Assembly: GCA_963669155.1 (NCBI GenBank)
Contig: OZ022577.1
Coordinates: forward strand, 6,406,288-6,470,287
Direction of reading: 5' to 3'
DNA: 64,000 bases
Source of the DNA: Arbacia lixula
Taxonomy: Eukaryota > Echinodermata > Echinoidea > Arbacioida > Arbaciidae
The first letter of the stretch is position 1. Every line of letters starts with the position of its first letter. Made by a program: the position numbers and the translations under genes. Below the pieces are notes generated by a model. That model had not been told where the DNA came from and searched no databases. It worked only from the letters and a program-made list of their open reading frames with translations. Positions 34,378 through 47,750 of this stretch are shown here, in pieces.

Positions 34378-36950
34378 TATGAGATTAGTATTTGTAGCCT
34401 TCATCAGTTGTTGAAAAGCAGTTTTACTATTTCACTTCATTCTGACTTACATGATTTAGCATTTTCAAGAAATGTGCATCTGATTACAGACAGTCCATGT
34501 ACAGACAGTCCATGATAATAAGGAGGGTGACCTAATATCAGCTTACTGGTCTGTCCACTGTCATGCTGCCCACAGTTGTTGTTTTTTTTTAAAATCAAAT
34601 TACTTGTGGAGATATCATTTATGGCATGTTGCTAACCATACTAAAGTCCATGCTTGAAAGCATATTCCAGATCTAATCTTCAAATTTTGAACACTGATAG
34701 AAATGTCTGGTAATTCTAGAGGAGCAGGTTTACAAACAGGAGTAAAGAGTATTCAACAAATAGCAGTTTGATGTAAGTTTGAATGGAACTTCTATACTCT
34801 AACTTTGTTAAATCATTTCTGCACATTTATGCACAGGTTTTAGACCACCTAATTAAGTTACAGTGTCTTTTGCAATTTTTCCATGAGCATTCAAACAAAA
34901 GCTCAAAATGTGATATATTGCTATTAATTTATAGATTTCTATAGGGAATAATCAGCCAATATCATAAACTCCTAGCTCCTTGCATAAAACCTTAACAACC
35001 GTTTCATGAAATTATGCAAAGACTTCATAAAGTTCTACAAATATATTTTGTTTCTTATAATATTTTTTACTTGTTTTTGCTTGATTGGTTTTTGTTTATT
35101 TTTCACTTCTACTTGATGCAAGGCTGAATATCCCCTGTTATGCATGTAGAGTACTGTCTACAGTTTATGTCATTGTTTTTTATGCCTCCACCTGATATCT
35201 TTCTTAGCTGGTCAGATCCTTCATGAGTCTCTTAACGTTGGTGACAAGACAGATTGAAGTGAGAACATATTTAGTTTGCCTAATCTTGTTTAAAGTTCAT
35301 CAACTCATCAGGTCTGCAGGTGCATGTGTTTTTGGTCATTAATGTCAATGTGACAGGAAGGCTTTCTTTTAGTTGAGTTTAAATACTTTGTTTTACTATT
35401 CTTTTAATCTTGCCAAGTTATGCAGAGCATCAAAGATGGCTTTTGTTTCTGTGTTTGATATTTTAATGCCTCTGCCACTTAGTAAAGGCAGAGGCATTTT
35501 CATGCTTATTGTTCAATTTTTTGACTGTTAGAAAGTAGTTAACTTATAGTATTCAACTGGACGATCACTAAATTATAATTAATAACAGCATGGTGATTTT
35601 GGTATGGGGGAGGAGAGTAGTGGTGGCATCAAAGTTACATGTATATGCAATAAATGAAAAGGGAAAGCCCCCATTTGGGAGTGCGGGGTGGTAGAGGGGC
35701 TCTTGCAGTTTGCATTGTCACGTATTTTTTTCTCTGTGTATTAATTAGTCACTTTGCCCAAGCCAGAGCAATGTACATGCCTCCCCCCCCCCCTCCCTCT
35801 AACCTACACCACTGCAGTAATTGCATATAACAAGTGACACATTTTCTTGATAACTTGTGAGATAAAATGAGATCTAATAGCATAGAGTAAATATGATTCT
35901 ATGGATCAAACATATACATGTGTGCATTGAGCATTATTGTAGCCAGGGGAGGGGAGGGGGGCACATTGTGTCCCCTAGAGTCCTCCTGCACCTTAAGAGC
36001 ATTTTCTAGTAAATTTGCTGACCTTTTCTAAAATTGTATAGGAAACAATTTGATGCATAACCATGATAACTTTGGTATGCCTGTCTTGCCAGATATCTTT
36101 TGTTGCCATGTCAACCATAATTGGCAGCCATGCCAAACAGAAAGGTTGTGTTTTTTTTTCTCTAATACCATTCCATTTGACAATGAATCCTTGGGTTTTA
36201 CTGCTTCAGTTTTCTCAAGGGTCTAAATATGAAGTTATAATTTTTGAATGGGTTATAAATAATTGTACATGTGTATATGATTTTCCCTTTTCTTTTGTGA
36301 AGAAAACATTATACAATCGATATGAAATAATTTTGATAAAAGAATTTTAATTTGTATACAGAAAAGAACAATTTTAGCCCATTTTATGTATTTCTTTATG
36401 TTCCGAATAACACCCCACTTTTTGGCCTTTCCAAACATCAACCTCATTGAATCGAACTTAATGGCAAACATGAAAGTATAACTTGTGATGACGGACAAAC
36501 TTGATTGCATGCAGCAGGAATCCCTTTGTTTTGGAGTCCTTTTACTTGTTGATGTTTTATGCGTTAAATGAAACTTTCATGTTCTACTTTTCTGCAAATA
36601 AATGTGATGAAATAATCACTGAAACTTTTGATGGCGAGTTCTGTGCACAATTTGTCCTTGTCGGTGTATGATGAGTAGAAAATACAGTCATGGCGGGGAG
36701 GAGGTGACATTAAAAGAAAATAGCTCGAAATTCTATTAAGAAGCACAATTGATATTAAACAACAACTATTTAGGTCGAATGGTCAGACAAAAAGAACTGA
36801 ATAGCACTGGACCAACTTGGGGAGTAGCTGAAATTGATAACTGCAATGGTACGATGTGATGATATATCTATAGACCAAGGGTCATTGGACAAACTAAAGT
36901 CTGGATAAAACTAAACGGCTTGCCATGGATTAATTACGTGGGCCTTTAAA
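34378..36950. other. AT-rich DNA within the MULE, no gene recognised
   Basis: No exon-like blocks are seen. A short inverted pair GCCTCTGCC..GGCAGAGGC lies at about 35468-35496, and poly-C/poly-G tracts at about 35786 and 35945. Confidence 0.45.
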
Positions 36951-36958
36951 ACAATGAA

Positions 36959-37266
36959 TAGGGGCAGCGCCAGGATATTTTGAAGGGGGGGGGGGGGACC
37001 CATACATGACTACGTTTTAAATTGAAAAATAAGGGTATATTACAATTACATAACTCGTACAGCCCTCTTTTTCCCCGTGTCTTTTTTACGCCTTTATATA
37101 AACAAAACAAAAAATATGTAGGTATTATTTAGTTCCATGACCCAGTCCTTCCTTTCCCCATCATGCTTTATTTTTTTTCCTTGTTCAGCCTTGTTCTTTT
37201 TTTTTTTCTCTCTCTCTCTCTCTCTCTTCTTTTCTCCTCCCCCTGCCCCCTATAAGGGCGCCCCTA
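36959..37266. mobile_element. Possible small nonautonomous element with AGGGGC(AG)CGCC ends
   Basis: AGGGGCAGCGCC near 36959 is mirrored by GGCGCCCCT near 37258-37266, enclosing poly-G, A-rich and CT-rich sequence. No target duplication is visible and the inverted match is short, so this is tentative. Confidence 0.35.
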
Positions 37267-37403
37267 CGTCTTAAATGGTTTTAGAATGATTTTACCCGAT
37301 GCTTCGTAATTTGAAGGTACCTTTTTCATAAATGTTCACGTAAAGAATTAGTCTTATGTCAATGACCACCATTACAAAAAATAACATTTTTTCCACCTGA
37401 TTT

Positions 37404-37430
37404 ACCCGACCTTTCGTAGATAAAGGGACT
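37404..37430. repeat. Subterminal repeat, right end
   Basis: ACCCGACCTTTCGTAGATAAA at 37404-37424 is the inverse of the TTTATTTACGAAAGGTCGGG motif at 12161-12181. It extends the right TIR inward to about 97 bp with a small gap. Confidence 0.75.
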
Positions 37431-37499
37431 GTTTTCACGAAAGGTCGGGTTACGCGATAACGCGGCCCGACGCGAAGACCCGATGGTTCGAAGTAAGCC
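37431..37499 (-). repeat. Right terminal inverted repeat of the MULE
   Basis: Ends in CGATGGTTCGAAGTAAGCC. All 69 bp match the left TIR (12085-12153) in inverse orientation without a mismatch. Confidence 0.95.
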
Positions 37500-37508
37500 C
37501 TTTTACCA
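37500..37508. repeat. Right 9-bp target-site duplication of the giant MULE
   Basis: CTTTTACCA, identical to 12076-12084. Confidence 0.93.
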
Positions 37509-37640
37509 TACCACTTTGTTCTGACTACAGGTACATTGTAAAGGTCCTTCTGAATTGACCTTAAATTCCGTACAGGTTCGTACTTTACAACTAACTCTGA
37601 TAGATAAGAAGGAGCTATGTATGTTTGTAAGTTTGGTGAT
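37500..37640 (-). mobile_element. Upstream piece of the interrupted CR1/L2-like retrotransposon
   Basis: The minus strand encodes APSYLSELVVKYEPVRNLRS, then VPVVRTKWYGKR. This is the APSYL.EL...Y.P.R.LRS.......P...TK.YG.RAF segment that directly precedes the C-terminal tail in CR1/L2-type proteins. The frame runs into the MULE terminus at 37499 and resumes in phase at 12084. The element is 5' truncated at about 37640, which is typical of non-LTR insertions. Confidence 0.85.
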
Positions 37641-38119
37641 GATTTAGGTTTTATAAAACCTGAATGAATATCACACTTCTGCGTTATATTTTGCATTTCA
37701 ATTATTGTTTTATATCTTTACTCTTCATTGATGCAAGGAACTGACAAGAAGCTAAACATCTTTACCATCTTCTTCTACAGTATCTGCGTACTGCAGGACA
37801 TTCACTTATCACGCCAATTACTGTATTGCCGAACACCTTTCTGTTATCGCACGTGTGTGTTACATTGTCACAATAATTGAGTACCTCAGAATCGTTTGAA
37901 CATCTTTTTCTCAATCTGAAAAGAGGATGGTGTTTAACGTTTTACACAAGTAACACATCAAGAATCATTAAATATCAAAGTTATGACCCGCTTGTCAGCT
38001 CATGACCATGTTACACGGGAATGGCAGCACTTGTACATCCGTTTCCTTGAACTCGGTTTAATGTACTGACAGAAACATGTACCAAAGGACGGAATGTCAT
38101 CCACAGAACATCGAGGGGC

Positions 38120-38133
<14 letters not shown>

Positions 38134-38160
<27 letters not shown>
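38134..38160. repeat. (AG)n microsatellite
   Basis: Pure AG run within a longer purine-rich tract (about 38115-38250). Confidence 0.95.
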
Positions 38161-38164
<4 letters not shown>

Positions 38165-40286
38165 TGGTTGAAGGTGATGGGAGAGAAGAAAGGAGGAGGA
38201 GATGAGAGAAATCAGGAGAAAGAAAGAGAGATAGAAGGGGGGGGGGTATATCAGATAATGGATGAAAATGTATATAACACAGGACAGCAGTGGTAGGTGA
38301 ATATTTGAAACGAAGATCATGACATCGGTAATGATCATTGTATGATATCCCACAAACAGCGTGTTTTTATAGACACAGCTATTCATTCTCTGTCCCAAAC
38401 GATCCACTTGGTCCGTTATCCACCCAAGCATGACAACGAAAAATAATGATGAAACAAAATATATGTAGTGCAACCAACATATCTACATGTACATCTTCCA
38501 GAGACGAAACGAAAGGTGTCGGTCGCCTCATCGCCATGGTGACAAGAATGTGTACCGCGCGTGCGTTCAGGGGCTGACGAGCAGACGATGTCGACAAAGA
38601 ATGCGCGGAATCCGATTCGCGCCGATTCCAGCGCAATAAAATTTGATCAGACGGAGTATCATGGAATTAAAAAATCTGGCGCGCGCATTCCGCGCTCATT
38701 GGCGGTGCAGCTGAGGGGGTGAGACTCTTCGGCTGGTGGGAAACTCAGCTGGTTGTTTCGGCCGAGCAGGCGAGTGACATCGCTACGACAAATTATTGGC
38801 GTACTAATGTGGGAAGGCGCTTATTTATGTTCGGTAATCCGGGATGGTTGTACCATCTTGCGGCCTAGCAGCGGGGCTGGCATACACCGAGGTATATCCC
38901 TTGCGGAACCAGGGGAGGGGGTGATATGGCCTGACCAATGGGAAATGGTGTCAAGTAAAGTATTGTGATCTTACGAGTTATGCATCTACTCTCTGTTTTA
39001 TTTTCTTAGGGCTCTTTCATTACAGATCTACACAATCTAATGTTTGTTGTAAACCATGACAGGTACGCGGTTAAGGCTATGAGCTTGCCCAATCATACCT
39101 ACATTAAACTGGTGAAACATTTATGTAGTTATATAAACCTTGTACAATGCATGCCAAAAGAGAACGAATATGAAATTTGATAACACGTACATACACTAGA
39201 TTATACAGTACAAGTGGGTACGTATTCTCTAAAACAGACAAATCTTTTATGCATGTATCGAAAGTAATATGCCAAGTTCAACTATATCTAAGTAATAAAG
39301 TGTACTTTCAATATGGTCCAATCTTTCATCACTCACTTCTTTAAGACACTAAGCCCTCTGGACAGAAAGTAGTTTGCTGCTGCTATGTGGGAAAGGGGAG
39401 GAGCGGGCGGCTTTACTCCTACCCTAGCCACTCTCCCTGTCGCAGCGCCGGCGAAGCCCACGGGCGTATACACCACTTCTCATCGGGATCATTTTAATTG
39501 CATTATAAGCATTTGGCTTCCAAGCGACCTCCGAGCTCGCGTGCCAGGCATGCCGCCAGCCGAATACCTCGGGTGGCTGGCAAGATGACGCACCTTGGAC
39601 CGCCGAGAGTTTACAGGGAGCCTAACCCACACTATAGGATTTGACTCTGATTTGACTTATCCAGGGTATTTTTGTCCCCGTGTAAGCTATATCTCTGCCG
39701 ACACGTAACATACAGTGCCGGTGTGGTTTGAATTAACATGTGTTATCGAGCGCCGTCCACGGAAAACGACCCGACAGGAACATCAAGATGTGCAACGGGC
39801 GAAGAAAGGACGCGGATCGTGGCCTGCTCGGAAAGTGTAACCTGGGCGCCGTGCTCCGGGGCGATCCCAGATCAGAATAGAGGAGATTTAGCAAGCGCGA
39901 AAAGAAGAAAAAAGATCGCGCGGAAAAAGCTTTGGGATGTAATTTGGCTGTGGTGAGAGATAAGGTGGGAATTCAGATCCATAAATCTAAGTGAACTGTA
40001 AGAGATCCATGGAGATGCTCTTCAAGGAGTCCACAAGCACAGCATGTTTAGAGGGGGTTGGGGTCTGAAGGTAAACACAAAAGATACGTGACCCTGTTGC
40101 AAACCTCCATATACAAAGCTTCACTCAGGTATGTGTCGTATCTGTATAATGACACATGTGATACTGGATGTTTGTAAGGTTTGAAATAGTATTGAAATAC
40201 AAACCTGACAATAATATTTGAGTTATTATGTTGTAAAGATTATTTCAGTTATAAAGCCTTTTACTTTTCCATCGTCTATACTACCA

Positions 40287-40360
40287 TGACTACTACTACT
40301 ACTACTACTACTAGTACTACTACTACTACTACTACTTCTACTCTACTACTACTACCACTA
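40287..40360. repeat. (ACT)n microsatellite
   Basis: About 20 ACT units with a few interruptions. Confidence 0.95.
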
Positions 40361-43179
40361 CTTCTGCCACTGCTGTTACTATTACGATAAGTTTATTGGT
40401 TACTTTGGATTGCCCCCACCCCATATTGCTATTCTTTACACTACATCTGCGTTCGATTATTTATAACGTTAGTTTCTATTTAATCTTTCAAGAAGTACCA
40501 ATCAGATACATGTCTTCTTTCTTGTTTTCATCATATTGTAAAAAATGCATTGAAATTAACAAAGTATTTACTTCTCATGACTGGTAATGTGAGATCAAGG
40601 GAGATTGTCATACTAGCTAACATTGGATATGTACAGAGGGACCGCATTGGTAGCTTCCCCCTCCCCAAACTCCCTCCCCATCCACTTACACACCTATTAA
40701 CACTTTCACTACCATATTCAATTTATAAGGCTACACGATATATCCTCGATCCTTCCATGATCTCTTTCAGACGTTTTAGGTATTAACATTACATCACGTC
40801 ACTTAGCTGGTAGTCTGAAAAGGTAGAAGTGGTAACGACTATGGGACACGTGATCGACCGAGAGTATTTCTGCAATGACGATGGGTCTCATTCTTGTTTG
40901 ATTTGAGGATACCAGGAAGGAATTGGCATAAAATGATAACATCGTTCGAATGATTCGCAAATCGGACCTGGTGGTGACTGCAGAATTCTTTACCACTACC
41001 CATCACCTGCGAATCTTCCTTTCAAAAACTAATTCCTAGTCTGTGAGGATTGTGCGTGTCGTTGGTGCCGAAATAGAGCGCCGGATTTCAAACCTACATT
41101 TGTCATTTTAGAGATAGTAGTGAACATCGTAGCTTCACATTCGCCACAATCCTTTGTATACTTTGTGGAAGGAATGCATAATGAGGACAGATCCTCGTGG
41201 CCGTCACTCGCAATAATCGATGGCGTGGTCGAGAGATAGCTCATCACCGTTTACACGACTCGGAAGCTACATCAAACTCGTGACCTTTCCTACACCGCAA
41301 TCACGGATTATGATTAATACGTCCTAATTCCGTGCATACTTGACATCGAAGGATAAGCAGGGAAAAAAGTGAAGAAAGATGAGAGGGAGAAGAGAAGATA
41401 CACGCGCTGAGAGATATCTGTCGAGGGACCAATTTTTCAATTGCTGTGTACCTTAGGCATTTTTCGCCGCAGCTTAACATAACAAGCGGGCCATTTTACA
41501 CGCGCACGCTATCAATCACGGGAAATCAGGCGTTTTATGAAAGAGAGATAAATTTAGGAGGTATATATCGTCTGCATTGCGGCGGACGCGAGCTCTGGAT
41601 GTCGTCACGTGATCATTGCTTGATGACGTTTATCACGCATGGCGGGGTAAAACCGATGGGTTACCTTAGAGCCCCTGGGTCGAGATGTGTATTATTTCAG
41701 ACGGCTAGGCATGGGTCCATCTTTGATTCACTCCATGGAATAAGAAAATACGTCTTCTCTCCTGGTGTTCCAATTTGGCCGGGTAGATGCAAAGTTCAGC
41801 ACGCGCCTGCGTCATTTAGCAAGAAGATTACATGGGAGAAAGATATTCGCAAATGAGCAGAATGATATCAAGAATCGACAAAGCTGGATAGATTGGCTGC
41901 AGCCGGCTTTTATGCCGAGCCCCGACTCCTCCCCTACCCCGCCCGTTATTTCTATATCTTTCTTGCATCCTTCTTTGTTTCCCAACCCTATATCCCCCTC
42001 TGTCTCAGTTTCTTTTCCAAAGCAAAGCTTCCCCGTCCCTTCTCCCCACCGCATGCTTAGCGTACGTGTCGTGTGGCGGTCGTATACAACTTGGGGTACA
42101 ACAAATAAGTTACATAATGGTTTGAATAAGCGATATGCTTGAAACAAAGTGATATATCTGTGAAACCATGGTGAAGCACGTATCACATCGGAGGCACATC
42201 GGAGGCACGTCCATCCATATGCCTGCTCATATCAACGGCCCGTAGACTTAGTGTGGAACATTCAAGGCTAGTCGGTGAATCAGCAGCACCAACCAATGAC
42301 GACCACTGTCCAGTGCCAGACGACCTCAGTATAGTCTTGCTTCCAGGATTTTTGAGCATTTATAATCTAATCAATCCGAGTTACATTCGCAGTTTTAAAG
42401 TATTAACAATACTACAATCCGACTGAGCCGGAAAATAACTAGACATATATTAGTCTATTTCAGCCAGACCCGTTTATAATATTTTGGATTAGACTAGTCT
42501 TATCAAACAGCCTGGGGCTCAGGCTACCGCCAGCATAGAAAGCTAACATAGCCAAGTTGTTCGTGTCCTTTCTGGCTAATACATCAGCACTATATCACAC
42601 ATTGCATGCTGGCCACATTTTGCGTTGAATATGCCAAGCGTGGCCTAGGATCTAGGCAGCGGAGTGTAGGCGGATAGTTCCTGGCGCGTTCGCCTAATAT
42701 CTTACAAAGTTCTAAGTCTGGGAACATGGACTGAGCAAGCTTTTTCCACCCCTCTTGTCATTGGAAGAGAGACAGACAAAAAAGACACATCGAAAGAAAG
42801 ACGGAGGGGAAGATGGAGGGAGGTAGGAGGTGGGGGGGGGGGCAGAGGGATGCAGGCTGAAAATACACTCGTGTAAATACCACAGAAGAAAATAATGAAC
42901 TTTCCTCACTAAGCTAACATGACGGTATACTGATCATGATGCTGTGCACAGAAGTAGCGCGGTAGTCACCATAATGTAGATTGATAGGTGTATGTTGCAG
43001 CGTTCATCTACGTGAGGTTGTGCCATCAGCTACTGCTGTCTCTGTTCGTCCGTGCAGCTATTCCGTTCTCGTGGTGCTTAGTGGTCAGACTTACTTCGTC
43101 ACCATCCTACCTCTCTCAGATGGCTCATCTCAAACTCGGGCGAACCTGGCAAGGGAAGAGATAGACGGATATGCGGAGA

Positions 43180-43272
43180 CAGAGAGAGAAAGAGGAAGAG
43201 AGACAGAGGCAGAGAGAGAGAGAGAGAGAGAAAGGGAGAGAGCAAGAGAGAGAGAGAGACACACAGAGAGAG

Positions 43273-43310
<38 letters not shown>
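43180..43310. repeat. (AG)n purine tract
   Basis: Imperfect GAGA repeats with occasional CA. Arg-Glu or Ser-Leu open frames across it are artefacts. Confidence 0.95.
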
Positions 43311-43311
<1 letters not shown>

Positions 43312-46300
43312 AATGGACCATTGCCTTAACCCTTGTGTGCCAGATAGAATAATTAAATGTTACATTAGAGCTTCGTCAGCCAACAAAGGACCGTTGGATA
43401 AAAACTTGACAACGCCGAACTAACACGGTGTTCAGGGACTCAGGTCATCCATCGAGGCTCATAATGATTTCTCAGATAATTATTATTTGTGGATGATAGC
43501 CAGACGGCAGATGATTAGTACTTGTAGAATTGCACCCCCCCCCCCCCCCCCCACTATTAAAAAAAAAAGAATGTGTCTCGTCCTAAGTTGAAAAATATTC
43601 GCCAGTTGCCCTAGAAGTCACGACCACAGGTTAACAAATACAACCGCAACCTGGAACAGGCATTGTCTGACATTACCTATACACGCAGTCACGCCAAGCA
43701 GGTATCGTCAGACCAAGCCCTGTTGTCAGTCGTCTCATCTCGGGGTCTCATCACCACATCAAAGCTCGAAGGATACCAGGGGGAATGAGAAAGGTGGCAA
43801 CAATCTGTTATTAAGATGCCCGGCATTCTTGCGCGCAACCCACCGCGGCGTGCGTCCGCGATTCTCTGTTTCTTTTTCACGCGCGGGAACTATCGACCCC
43901 CACACACCTGTTCTGGGTAGCCGGGAAGCGGCCAGGGGGTCGGGGGCTAGCAACATGATCCAGCCGAGAGTTATTAACACGTCGCACGAGGGATACATCT
44001 TTCCACGCGCAGAGAGAGACAATCCTCCGTCTTTTGACGTCAAAGTATCACCGTGATCACGGATTGGCGGTGACCAGCAGAGTCATAACAATAGTTCTGC
44101 CAATAATAGCAATGATGTCTTTATCTGTGAGACGGGCGACTGCTATTGTCGAAATATCGCTTTTATTACGGACTAGCGGGTGGTCGTGGCTATGGCAATG
44201 AGGAGAATGTGGTCGAGATGTCGGATGAGGGCCGGTGAGAGGTGCTTGTGTGGGGAAGGGGGGAGGGGGGTGAGGTGGGGGTGGGGGGAAGGGGAGCGGG
44301 TTGGGGATGGGGCGACTTGGAGAGGTCGTGATGGGGACGAGTGGGGGTTAGAGTGCTCGAAAGAGAAAACTGGAGATGTCGGGACGCAAACGGGTGAGGG
44401 ATGTGCAGGTAACCCTCCCTGAGCTCTAAGGTATAATGCTTTGTTTGTGTGAGAGCTCACAATGAATACGTGATAATGCATGACGTAATGCTCGGGACAT
44501 ATTGGCCTCATCTGAAGATTGTGAGACATAGACAGACAAACTTAAAGAAACATAACAAGAAAGAGGGAGTTACCTAGTAACATTCCTATCTACAACCCAG
44601 TTTGCAAGGTGATCTAGAATCTAGAGGGAGAGGGATGCAGATATAAAACTGAAAATGGAAAACGAATGTTACCCTCATCAATCATAGTTACGTATTGAAA
44701 CGACACAGACATGACAGAGACAACATTGCTTTCGTATCATTCGTTGAAACATGCCAAACAATACATATGCAAAATAACATTTCATACAGTTCTACATTGT
44801 ATCTTTATATCTCTATAACTACAAGTTTGTCAAAATATGAGAAGGAGGGGGGGGGGGGGTGTTCGAAATTGGTGAAAGAGAAAGCGTTCATACAGAGGGC
44901 AACCGTTAATCAGCTTTAATCAAGCAGCTTCTGGAGCGACGATACCATTATTGGCGTGTCAAGGAGGCCGGCGACCCACCATGGGGTATGCTAGTTAACT
45001 AGGCGAAACAAGGCCACAGCATCCATTAAAACCCCTCCTCGAACGACGTTCAAAGGCACATCAAGACGATGTAGTCAAGACCAACCAAGATCTCTCCGTC
45101 CGTCACCGCATCCCGATTGTCGAGCGCGCGCGCCGAGCAAGCCACGCGAATCAACGTAAGACCAACCCTCTTTAATTATGTTAATTATGAAATACCGAAC
45201 CGTTGTTTAATCCCAGTCGCTGTCAGAAGCGACTTTGACCAGTACATCTTGGCCATGATCATGGTGATATTTCGCGGCTCAACAAAGCCTTGATTACTTG
45301 GAGCACGAGGCTGCAGCGCCCCCACTGTGTGAGTGAGCGTGATTAAAATGCGTGACATACCTTTTCTCACCTCTTGCCCTCTGGCCCGGGGTCTTGCGCC
45401 GACTTGCTTCAGTCGCTAATCGCTCATGCACAGCCTTTTATAGCAGTGTTGTCGAAGGGAGCGCTCGTCTTCTTCATTGAATCCGTAATCTTACTTCAAT
45501 AGAGCTTTGTTACTCACAAGATACAGAAATAATAATTATCACGGTTTCGCGATTAAATGGAAGTGTCTGAGAGATTTATGTACTTTTACAGAGCATCTTA
45601 TCGCGCTTTTCATCCTTTCCCGATATAACTCGTGCCATTAAAAGAGACAGTAACATACGAATAAAGTATCACCTTATCAGAATTATGCGGAGGTAATACA
45701 GCGATTGATCATCCTTCTCAATGGCATCCTTGTATTTGTTCAATATTAGGACGATATCATCAGAATCATAATATAAGATGTTAGTATCAGTATCAGATTG
45801 AATCTTGTCTTGCCGCTTTTTAGAAAAAAATTAGTTGCGAGGGTACATGTCCTGAACATATTATATTTCAAACTAAACAAAATAAATATGACCTTTATGA
45901 AGATACATCCTGACACTACAATGTTCTAAAATATTCTATAGTCTTTCAAGCTCATCGTGTTTGTACAAGAGTATCTCCAGCACGCTTCTTGTAGAAGCAC
46001 GTATTCACATCTCCACATCCGAGACATCAGTCCAGTCTCTTACCCTTCATCTTACCCTTTGACAGATTTTCATCAAACCTTCACTGATATGTTTCTTTCA
46101 TGCTGCTTCTATTGAAACCAACTTAATTTCAGGGTGAAATAACAGTTGAATGATCTTACGTAGATGTTAATGTAAGAACATTTGTCACCTCTTTATGTTA
46201 AAGTATTAACAAAAATGTAAATCCAGAAAAGTGAACATTAAAAAAACAAATATTGCGACACGCATACGGTACATTATGTTTTGATAGCCATCCCATGTGC

Positions 46301-47750
46301 GCCATATGTGTTATACCTCGTTTGAAGAAATGATGAATCAAATAATATTGAATCATACCAAAATATAAACTCGCTGTTGCTCGACGAGACGCAAATTGAA
46401 TAAGCTTCGCTTTGATGACACAAGTGAATTGAATAAGGGGGAGTGGATTGGGTGGTATTAGGGAATACTCTTACCCACTGTCAACCCCTACTGTCACTAT
46501 TGATATAATGACACAACATGTGCCTTCAAGGAAGAAATGGAAAATATAATGTTTAATGATACATTTAGGTTGATTGATTTGTTAAGTGATTCAAGTGAGT
46601 GATTGCTTGATCGGTCGGTCAACATAATTATTGACTTTCCCCCTTCGTGTCTTTCTTGAATATTTCAACTCACCGATTTATTCACACATTCCATAATAAT
46701 GATTACAATCAAGTAGATGGAAGCGCCAACTCTTTGCACCATGTCTTTACTTGTCGGGTGACCCGGATAATTTCGAATCAAATTTGGTCATTTAAGAGCA
46801 TACACGCGACATGTCTCATTACACATCAATGTTTCACATAATACGTTATCAAAATTGGATACGTGATCAGTTTGTTTGCCATAATCCCATGTCAATCCAT
46901 TCATCAGTAAATACACATTATTATAATCCACGTTATCTCAGTTGCGTTTCGTGTCGATATTTCGCACCCTGTTCACTCATCAGATTGGATTGCATGTGGG
47001 ACTATTGTAACGATAACGACGCTCTGTCGTTCTTTCAATGCGAATAAAAGGTGCCACATTTCAAGCATGTCGAACAAGAGACTGATCGCTGTCTCTCATT
47101 TTGCTGTCAGATTCCATCTCAGTAGGTTGTCTCGATGCTTCTTTTTTTGTTGATATTCCTCTCAAAGAGCACTCGACTTGTCTTCCCCTAACGTGCCCCT
47201 GGTTGGGGGCGAGACCGAACAATGAGAAACTCGGTCAGCGAACCCGATGGTTGTGGTGAGGCAAACATCACAGCTCTGAAAGAAGAAGCGACAAGAAAAG
47301 AATATATTTAAACACGATTACTTGACAAATATGCTCTTAGTCAAACGTGGCGGAATTCTTGACGCCGTGGAAAGGGCTGCTCATGACAACTTGAGGCACA
47401 ATGTAAAGCATTCTTTCACACCCGGTGACAGCACGCGGCAGCTTCCAAGTGAGTGGATGTGCAGGGGGCACAGGTACCGGGGAAAGGGGAGGTGGGGGGG
47501 GGGGGGGGGGCTGGGGAGAACTTGTCACGCCTGCGGCAACGGAAGGATTTATCGCAGTGTTTAAATTTAGTATTGATCGTTAAAGCTTTTATTCCATGAT
47601 GATGATAGCACACGCTCATGTAGGCTTGCATAAATTATGAGGTCAAGATATATGCAAAATAATGGTTGTAACGCTCGATTATATGTACAATATATGATTG
47701 AGCGTTTTTTTTTTTTTTTTTTTTTTTATTTATAGGAGATGTAATGACTT

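Larger units (their letters stand above)
12085..37499 (+). mobile_element. 25.4-kb Mutator-like (MULE) DNA transposon
   Basis: A single insertion is defined by four independent signs. It has perfect 69-bp inverted termini, a perfect 9-bp flanking duplication, a retrotransposon reading frame that rejoins in phase when the insertion is removed, and a MULE-type transposase gene inside. The transposase (15009-21427, plus strand) is damaged in this copy. The rest includes a broken TMEM53-like gene fragment with introns, two further exon-like blocks, several nested mobile elements and tandem arrays. The size is far above the few to about ten kilobases usual for MULEs. It may be a gene-capturing giant MULE or an ordinary one enlarged by later insertions. 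I see no polymerase, integrase or capsid gene that would suggest a Maverick/Polinton. Confidence 0.9.
37641..47750. other. Intergenic DNA, no gene recognised
   Basis: Microsatellites lie at 38134-38160 (AG), 40287-40360 (ACT) and 43180-43308 (AG), with a poly-C tract near 43535-43552 and a G-rich minisatellite at 44250-44300. CpG-rich, repeat-poor patches at about 38500-38760, 39700-39960, 41400-41830, 43800-44060 and 44935-45420 have no coding signature and may be regulatory. Open frames in them lack family motifs. Confidence 0.5.

Noticed and set aside
12085-37499. Maverick/Polinton or other giant virus-like element
   Set aside because: No DNA polymerase B, retroviral-type integrase, ATPase or capsid gene is visible; the duplication is 9 bp and the transposase is MULE-type.
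12085-37499. Two independent short insertions of one TIR element into two LINE copies
   Set aside because: The two LINE pieces are complementary, not overlapping, apart from the 9-bp duplication, and each TIR has LINE sequence on only one side. One large insertion explains all of this.
44180-44422. G-rich open frames on both strands
   Set aside because: Low-complexity GGGGA/CCCCT repeats produce them; no splice sites or motifs.
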